From the NCBI GenBank assembly GCA_000719695.1, contig JOHN01000070.1, forward strand, positions 1-36,500: 36,500 nucleotides of DNA. Reading direction: 5' to 3'. The notes under the pieces were generated by a model that worked only from the letters and a program-made list of their open reading frames with translations, searched no databases and was not told where the DNA came from. This DNA comes from Streptomyces sp. NRRL F-6131. GTDB taxonomy: Bacteria; Actinomycetota; Actinomycetes; Streptomycetales; Streptomycetaceae. Below are positions 31,797-36,500 of this stretch, in pieces. How positions within the stretch are numbered: the stretch's first letter is position 1; each line of letters opens with the position of its first letter. Both the position numbers and the translations under genes were made by a program.

Positions 31797-32926
31797 CGGG
31801 CGGCCACCAGGAGTGCGGTGTTGGCGCCGCCGAAGGCGGAGTTGAGGGTGAGCGCGTAGCGCGGCCGGGCGGCGCGCGGGCCGTCCAGCACGAGGTCCAG
31901 GTCGATGTCCGGGTCGGGGCCCAGCCAGCCGGCGTTGACCGGCAGCAGGCCGTCGGTCAACGCCCCGATGGTGACGGCGAGTTCGAGCAGGGCCGAGGCC
32001 TCCAGGGCGTGGCCGTGCACGGCCTTGCTGGAGCTGACCGGCAGCCGGGCGGTGTGCGCGCCGAAGACCCGGTGCAGGGCGAGGGCCTCGGCGTGGTCGG
32101 AGAGCGTCGAGCCGGTGCCGTTGGCGTTGACGTAGCCGACCTCCTCCGGCGCGACGCCGGCCCGGCCGAGCGCGGCCTCGATCGCCCGCGCCACGCCGTC
32201 GCCCCCGGGTTCGGGGCGGCAGACGTGGTGGGCGTCGCCGGCCCGGCCCCAGCCGGCCAGCCGGGCGAGCACGGGCGCGCCGCGCCGTTCGGCCTCCGGT
32301 GCGGCCTCGACCAGGACGGCGACGGCCGCGTCACCGAGCAGGGTGCCGCTGCGGCCGGTGCTGAACGGGCGCAGCTCGCCGTCGCGGGCCAGCGCCCGGC
32401 CGGCGTCGAAGGCGGCGAAGACGCCCGGTTCCACCAGGTGTCCGGCGGCGACCAGGACCCGCTTCCGGCGGCCGGTGGAGACCAGCGCGGCGGCGTCGGC
32501 GACGGCGGTGCCGGCCGCCACACAGGCCCCGGTGTAGGCGCGGACGACCCCGGGTCCGCCCCAGCCGGCGGTGGTTCCGGCGGTGACCGCGGCGAGGGTG
32601 GCCCGGGTGCGCAGGTCGCTGTGGAGGGCGAGCAGCACGGGCGGGCCGGCGTCGGGGTCGGTGTCGGGACCGGCCGCCGCCAGGCCGGCCCGGCGGCAGG
32701 CCTGGTCGACCGCGGCGAGCACCGCGTCGGCGAGCGGACGCGGTTCGGGCAGCAGCGCGGCGCGGGTGGTGCGGCGGGCGGACACGTCGAACCGGGTGAC
32801 CGTGCCGAACGCGGTCTTGCCGTGGACGACGGCCTCGGCGAGTGCGGTGGTCCCCTCGCCGGCCGCGCTGAGCACGCCGACGCCGGTCACCACGGGCCGG
32901 ACGGCGGGCGGGGCGTGGCGGTTCAT
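31793..32926 (-). CDS. Ketosynthase-like protein with Asn in place of the first catalytic His
   Basis: A 377-residue protein, about 30-40 residues shorter than a standard FabF. ATG 32926 overlaps the ACP stop in ATGA. The Cys is present (C135 in TGACVAAG) and so is the second His (H306 in SSKAVHGHALEAS), but the HGTGT motif is NGTGS (N269). In decarboxylating ketosynthases both His residues are used, so normal condensation activity is doubtful. It could be a chain-length-factor-like partner of the intact KS, or it could work on non-malonyl substrates. Its position between the ACPs and the KS remnant supports a complex of the KS-type proteins. Confidence 0.82.
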   Translation of the reverse strand: MNRHAPPAVRPVVTGVGVLSAAGEGTTALAEAVVHGKTAFGTVTRFDVSARRTTRAALLPEPRPLADAVLAAVDQACRRAGLAAAGPDTDPDAGPPVLLALHSDLRTRATLAAVTAGTTAGWGGPGVVRAYTGACVAAGTAVADAAALVSTGRRKRVLVAAGHLVEPGVFAAFDAGRALARDGELRPFSTGRSGTLLGDAAVAVLVEAAPEAERRGAPVLARLAGWGRAGDAHHVCRPEPGGDGVARAIEAALGRAGVAPEEVGYVNANGTGSTLSDHAEALALHRVFGAHTARLPVSSSKAVHGHALEASALLELAVTIGALTDGLLPVNAGWLGPDPDIDLDLVLDGPRAARPRYALTLNSAFGGANTALLVAAR

Positions 32927-33195
32927 GGCCGCGCGGCTCCCGCGGTGGTGGCGTCGTCCTGGGCCGCGCGGACGGCGGCGCGGAACACCGCGACGGCGTC
33001 GTCCACCGTCCGGACGGCCTCGAAGGCCTCGTCGTCGAGGTCCGGCTCGATGCCGTAGCGCTGCTCGAACTCGGCTATCAGCCAAGTGAGTTCGAGCGAG
33101 CCGAGTTCGTCGGGCAGGTCCTCGACGGCGCGCTGCCCGAACGCCGCGAGCATCTCCAGGACCTCGGCCCGGTCGGGGCGGGCGAGGTCGGTCAC
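32923..33195 (-). CDS. Acyl carrier protein (second of two)
   Basis: A 90-residue carrier protein that would hold the chain on a phosphopantetheine arm. GTG 33195 overlaps the upstream ACP stop in GTGA, and its own stop overlaps the KS-like ATG. The attachment Ser is in DELGSLELTWLIAEFEQRYG, where GSL replaces the usual DSL. The following acidic helix (DLDDEAFEAVRTVDDAVAVF) fits the fold. An Ala-rich tail extends it slightly. Two consecutive ACPs may carry different intermediates or starter and extender. Confidence 0.85.
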   Translation of the reverse strand: MTDLARPDRAEVLEMLAAFGQRAVEDLPDELGSLELTWLIAEFEQRYGIEPDLDDEAFEAVRTVDDAVAVFRAAVRAAQDDATTAGAARP

Positions 33196-33467
33196 GCCGG
33201 GCTGCCCGAGGTGGCGGTGGCGGCGGTGATCCGGGCGGCGACGTCGGCCGTGAACTGGTCGAGCGTCATCAGCGCGGTGGTCTCCATCTCGTCGAGGTCG
33301 AACTTGACCCCGAACTCGTCCTCGACCTGGACCGAGAGGTCGGCGAGGGCGAGCGACTCCAGGTCCAGGCCGGCCGGGCCGAGGTCGGTGTCGCCGGTCA
33401 CGTCGGAGACGTCGTACTGCATCTCGGCCAGTGCGGCGAGGACGAACACGCGGATGCGGTCCTGCAT
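33192..33467 (-). CDS. Acyl carrier protein (first of two)
   Basis: A 91-residue carrier protein. ATG 33467 has AAGGAG 7 bases upstream and is the first gene of the large operon. The phosphopantetheine site is the Ser of LDLESLALADLSVQVEDEFG, a variant of DSL seen in carrier proteins of aryl-polyene-like systems. The rest (VKFDLDEMETTALMTLDQF) matches helices III-IV. It is 231 bases downstream of the ligase 2 stop across a terminator-like hairpin, so it probably has its own promoter. Confidence 0.9.
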   Translation of the reverse strand: MQDRIRVFVLAALAEMQYDVSDVTGDTDLGPAGLDLESLALADLSVQVEDEFGVKFDLDEMETTALMTLDQFTADVAARITAATATSGSPA

Positions 33468-33666
33468 GGTGGGCTCCTTGGGTCCGGGCGCAGGCGGTGC
33501 GCACGGGGTTGTCGGGGAGGGCGAGCGTGGCCCGTCGGGGCGGTGTCGGGGTTCCGAAGGGGCGAGCGGTGGTTGCCCGTTGAGGAATCCCGTCCGGTCC
33601 TTCCGGGTGGTTCGGGGGGTCCGGTGGCGGCCGTCGGTGGCCGGTGACGACCGGTGGCGGCTCGTG

Positions 33667-33692
33667 GGGCCGGGACCGCGTCGTCCCGGCCC
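33667..33692 (-). terminator. Hairpin after ligase 2
   Basis: GGGCCGGGAC (33667-33676) pairs with GTCCCGGCCC (33683-33692) with a 6-base loop, seven bases past the ligase 2 stop on the minus strand. It implies at least partial separation of ligase 2 from the ACP-led operon. Confidence 0.6.
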
Positions 33693-33698
33693 GCCGGT

Positions 33699-35153
33699 TC
33701 AGCCGGCGGCGGCGCGCAGGGCGGCCGGGTCGCGCAGCAGCTTTCCGGTGGCGGTGCGGGGCAGTCGGGGGAGGAAGGCCAGTCGGCGCGGCCGTTTGTA
33801 GGCGGCGAGGCGCTCGGCGAGGCCGTCCCGGACGAGCGCCCGGTCGGCGCCGTCCTCGGCGGCGAGGTAGGCCTCGATCGCGCCGTCGTCGAAGACCACG
33901 ACGGCCTCCTTGACGTGCGGCAGCGCGGCGAGGGTCTGCTCGACCTCGGTGAGGTCGACCTTGAGGCCGCCGATGGAGACCTGGGAGTCCCGGCGGCCCA
34001 GGACGGTCACCAGGCCGGTGGCCGGATCGAGGGTGGCGGCGTCGCGGGTGTGCAGCCAGCCGTCCGCCCAGCGGGTCGGGTCGTCGAGTCCCGGGTAGGG
34101 GGAGGCGGTGGTGCGCAGCTGGAGCTCGTCGGCGACGAGCCGGAACTCCATGCCGTGCACGGGCCGTTTGGCCGGGTGCAGGGTGCCGTCCAGGTCGGTG
34201 GCGATCACCCCGAGTTCGGTCATTCCGTACATGGTGCCGAGCGGCACGCCCCAGCGCGCGGTGAACGCGGCGGGCAGGCCCGGTCGGACCAGTTCGCCGG
34301 CCACCACCATCCGGCGCAGCTGCGGCAGTTCCGGACCGCCGGTCGCACCGGCCAGCAGTTCGGCGTGGAAGGGGACGCCGATCACGGTGGTCGGGCGGTC
34401 GTCGGCGGCCACCGCGCCGAGGATGCCGGCGGCCGTCATGCGGTCCGGGACGGTGAGCGGCGCGCGCGCGTGCAGGCTGTTGAGCAGCCCGCCGACCAGG
34501 CCGAGCACGTGCACCACCGAGGAGAGCAGGACCACCCGCTCGCCCTCGCCGGGGAACGCCGCCAGTCGGCGGTAGCAGTCGAGTTCGCGGAGCAGGTCGC
34601 TCGCGGTGCGGGCGATCACCTTGGCCGGACCGGTCGAGCCCGAGCTGAGCTGGACCAGCGCGTGGCCGGTCCCGGCGGGCCGGCCGGCGGGCAGCCGGAC
34701 GGGCACCGGGTCGACCGCGGACCAGCCGCGCAGGGCCGCGGTGGCGGGCCGCTCGGCCGAGCCGACCAGCACCTGCGGTGCCAGCCGGGCGACCGCCTGC
34801 TCGACCTCGTGGTCGGTCAGCCGGTGGTCGAGCAGCGCCACCTGGGCCCGCAGCCGCCAGGCGGCCAGGAGCACGGTGACGAAGCCCGGCGAGGGCGGCA
34901 GCCGCAGGGCGGCAGTGCCGCCCGGGCCGAGGCCGGCCGCGGCCAGCCGCTCGGTCTGCTCGGCGACCAGCGCGCGCAGGGCGTCGCGGTCGACGGGCGT
35001 GCCGAAGCGGAGGCACTCCTCACCCCCGGGCCCGGCCAGCAGCACCCGGTCGACCCAGTCGGCGGGAGCGTCGGCGTGCGGGGGTGAGGCGGGCGGCGGT
35101 GAAGAAAGGGAAAAGCCGGTCAACGCCACTCCACACGTGAGGAGATTTGTCAT
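33699..35153 (-). CDS. AMP-dependent acyl-activating ligase 2
   Basis: A 484-residue ANL-superfamily ligase. The start is uncertain: ATG 35153 is listed, but its ribosome site is weak; a TTG about 11 codons in, preceded by TGGAG, is a rival. The phosphate loop is SSGSTGPAK, the motif YGMTE is intact, the hinge is GRRDSQVSIGGLKVDLTEVE and the catalytic Lys is in PRTATGKLLRD. It is shorter than typical CoA ligases and its pattern (GRRDSQVSIGG) is like stand-alone adenylation enzymes that load carrier proteins. It lies first on the minus strand of the cluster and is followed by a hairpin and two ACPs, so loading one of them is the likely job. The acid activated is unknown. Confidence 0.85.
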   Translation of the reverse strand: MTNLLTCGVALTGFSLSSPPPASPPHADAPADWVDRVLLAGPGGEECLRFGTPVDRDALRALVAEQTERLAAAGLGPGGTAALRLPPSPGFVTVLLAAWRLRAQVALLDHRLTDHEVEQAVARLAPQVLVGSAERPATAALRGWSAVDPVPVRLPAGRPAGTGHALVQLSSGSTGPAKVIARTASDLLRELDCYRRLAAFPGEGERVVLLSSVVHVLGLVGGLLNSLHARAPLTVPDRMTAAGILGAVAADDRPTTVIGVPFHAELLAGATGGPELPQLRRMVVAGELVRPGLPAAFTARWGVPLGTMYGMTELGVIATDLDGTLHPAKRPVHGMEFRLVADELQLRTTASPYPGLDDPTRWADGWLHTRDAATLDPATGLVTVLGRRDSQVSIGGLKVDLTEVEQTLAALPHVKEAVVVFDDGAIEAYLAAEDGADRALVRDGLAERLAAYKRPRRLAFLPRLPRTATGKLLRDPAALRAAAG

Positions 35154-35333
35154 GAACACTCGGACGCTGTTTCCCGTGTCATCACCGACACCGGGCAATA
35201 CGTCCAATTCCGTTGCCAGACCTTTGCACAGACGATTGGTCAAATCAAGGTCTATACCAATCCGGTCCAGACCTCCTACGCTGCCGATCCGTGGACCGGT
35301 CCGAACGCGGCCGGTCAGGGAACGAGGACGCCC
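35154..35333. promoter_or_regulatory. Bidirectional promoter region of the cluster with an inverted repeat
   Basis: These 180 bases separate ligase 2 (-) and hmo (+) and are visibly richer in A+T than the flanks. GATTGGT (35234-35240) and ACCAATC (35256-35262) form a perfect 7-bp inverted repeat with a 15-base spacer, a plausible operator. TATACC (35253-35258) on the plus strand could be a -10 for hmo, although no matching -35 is evident. Confidence 0.5.
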
Positions 35334-36419
35334 GTGGCACCACATGGACTGGCTGGGATCGAACGCGCAGCGCGCGAGCAACTCCCCCCGGAAATCTGGG
35401 ACTTCGTCGAGGGCGGCAGCGGTGCGGAACGCACCCTGGCGGGCAACCGGGAAATGTTCGGACGCTACGCGTTCCGCCCGCGCGCGCTCGTCGACGTCGC
35501 GGAGTGCGCCCCTGCGGTCGATCTGCTCGGCACAACCCTGGGACTCCCGGTCGGAATTGCCCCGATGGCCTACCACCGGTTGGTCCATCCGGACGGCGAA
35601 ACGGCGACCGCACGGGCGGCCGGAAAGGCCGGTGCCCTGCTGGTCGCCGGAATCTTCGCCAGCCGCACCCTGGAGGAGATCGCCGAGGCCGCCACCGGCC
35701 CGCTCTGGCTCCAGCTCTACTGGCTGCGCCGCCGCGACGCCCTCGCCGCCCTGGTCGAACGCGCCGAGGCGGCCGGCTACGGCGCCCTGCTGCTCACCGT
35801 CGACGCCCCCCGGATCGGCCGCCGGCTGCGCGACCTGCGCAACGGCTTCGCCGTCCCGCCGGAGATCCGCGCGGTCAACCTCGACCCCGCCCTGATGGCC
35901 GCCAGCCACCGCGCGCAGCAGGGCGGTTCGGGCATCGCCGAGCACGCCCGCGAGCAGTTCGACCCCACCCTGACCTGGGCCGACCTCGCCTGGCTGCGGG
36001 AGCGCAGCAGGCTGCCGCTGGTCCTCAAGGGCGTGCTCACCGCCGAGGACGCCCGGCGCGCCGCCGACCACGGCGTCGACGCGGTGGTGGTCTCCAACCA
36101 CGGCGGGCGCCAACTGGACGGCGCGCTGCCCGCCCTCGCCGCCCTGCCCGAGATCGTCGAGGCCCTGCCGCCGCACGTCCCGGCGCTGCTCGACGGCGGC
36201 GTCCGCAGCGGCGCCGACATCGCCGTCGCCCTCGCGCTCGGCGCCCGCGCCGTCCTGGTCGGCCGCCCGGTCCTGTGGGGCCTGGCCACCGGCGGCGAGG
36301 CGGGTGTCGGCCGGGTCCTCGACCTGCTGCGCGACGAACTGGAGCACACCATGGCGCTGTTGGGCCGCCCCTCGGTGGCCGACCTGGACCGCACCGCCCT
36401 CGCGCCCTGGCCCACCTGA
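35334..36419 (+). CDS. hmo: 4-Hydroxymandelate oxidase (FMN-dependent alpha-hydroxyacid oxidase)
   Basis: Oxidises (4-hydroxy)mandelate to (4-hydroxy)benzoylformate using FMN. The 361-residue protein starts at GTG 35334 with GAGGA upstream. FMN and catalytic landmarks: APMAYHRLVHPDGE, LQLYWLRR (Tyr129), LTVDAPRIGRRLRDLRNGF, LKGVLTAEDARRA (Lys232), SNHGGRQLDGA (His256, Arg259) and DGGVRSGADI (Arg291). The pattern follows closely the Hmo enzymes of glycopeptide and CDA clusters, notably IWDF(V)xGGSGAE and RRLRDLRNGFAVP, rather than lactate oxidase. The divergent cluster contains hmaS, the preceding step. The aminotransferase HpgT of hydroxyphenylglycine synthesis is not in the window. Confidence 0.9.
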   Translation: MAPHGLAGIERAAREQLPPEIWDFVEGGSGAERTLAGNREMFGRYAFRPRALVDVAECAPAVDLLGTTLGLPVGIAPMAYHRLVHPDGETATARAAGKAGALLVAGIFASRTLEEIAEAATGPLWLQLYWLRRRDALAALVERAEAAGYGALLLTVDAPRIGRRLRDLRNGFAVPPEIRAVNLDPALMAASHRAQQGGSGIAEHAREQFDPTLTWADLAWLRERSRLPLVLKGVLTAEDARRAADHGVDAVVVSNHGGRQLDGALPALAALPEIVEALPPHVPALLDGGVRSGADIAVALALGARAVLVGRPVLWGLATGGEAGVGRVLDLLRDELEHTMALLGRPSVADLDRTALAPWPT

Positions 36420-36435
36420 CCGTCCGCGGACGGTC
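36418..36435. other. 18-bp perfect palindrome over the hmo stop codon
   Basis: GACCGTCCGCGGACGGTC is its own reverse complement and includes the last two bases of the TGA. It could form a short hairpin (terminator) or be a binding site. The remaining 65 bases to the window edge show only CGACACCCC repetition and no gene. Confidence 0.5.
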
Positions 36436-36500
36436 CGCGCACCGCCCGCGCCCCGCCGGCCCGAGCCGCCGCGCCCCCGACACCCCCGACACCCCCGCCC

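Noticed and set aside
28029..33467. Complete aromatic type II polyketide synthase
   Set aside because: No ketoreductase, cyclase, aromatase or dehydratase is visible, and the second KS-like protein has an unusual triad, so no product class was assigned.
33699..36347. Ligase 2 extended to 882 residues
   Set aside because: The extra N-terminal part is the antisense of hmo and crosses the divergent promoter region. The AMP-ligase domain begins after 35153.
26947..36419. Straight assignment as a hydroxyphenylglycine supply operon
   Set aside because: HmaS and Hmo fit, but HpgT and any NRPS are missing from the window, while KS, ACP and E1 genes are unexplained by it. Kept only as an alternative.

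Overview
The window is very GC-rich DNA with the codon habits of a streptomycete-type actinomycete (Streptomyces, Kitasatospora or a close relative). Third codon positions are almost all G or C, many starts are GTG, and overlapping GTGA/ATGA stop-start junctions are common. Family content agrees: a streptophobe protein, DUF6777, an XRE/DUF5753 plus DUF397 pair, an MT0933-like protein and a two-FHA ABC exporter next to a Ser/Thr kinase. I see no rRNA, tRNA, CRISPR array, transposase or integrase.

Layout. 1-2119 (-): a cytochrome P450 running off the left edge with an unusual low-complexity tail. 2575-9069 (+): a ribosome-hibernation-like protein, a small unknown protein, a secreted multidomain metalloprotease, a secreted membrane-anchored protein and GalE. 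9148-12525: an MT0933-like protein, a membrane EEP-superfamily protein, and a divergent MFS exporter/HxlR regulator pair with three recognisable operator copies between them. 12652-20197: a signalling block with a DUF6777 protein, a streptophobe membrane protein, a Ser/Thr kinase, an SH3-like protein and an FHA-FHA-ABC exporter. The exporter gene carries a TTA codon and looks leaderless. 20390-21739: a BAHD-like acyltransferase. 21741-23855: a less GC-rich XRE/DUF397 pair opposite three small genes ending in a Nudix-like protein. 23950-36419: a biosynthetic gene cluster.

The cluster is the most interesting part. One strand carries, in order of transcription, an acyl-activating ligase, two acyl carrier proteins, a ketosynthase-like protein with an altered triad, a ketosynthase remnant without an active-site Cys, a second ligase, an intact FabF-type ketosynthase, 4-hydroxymandelate synthase (HmaS), a phytanoyl-CoA-type dioxygenase, and both E1 subunits of a 2-oxoacid dehydrogenase. 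Divergently transcribed is 4-hydroxymandelate oxidase (Hmo). HmaS plus Hmo is the known route from 4-hydroxyphenylpyruvate to 4-hydroxybenzoylformate. The usual next enzyme, the transaminase HpgT, is not in the window; a thiamine-dependent E1 pair is present instead. My inference is that the arylglyoxylate is decarboxylated by the E1 pair to give an aroyl unit for the carrier-protein/ketosynthase system. No ketoreductase, dehydratase, E2 or E3 is visible, so the product cannot be named, and the cluster may continue past the right edge.
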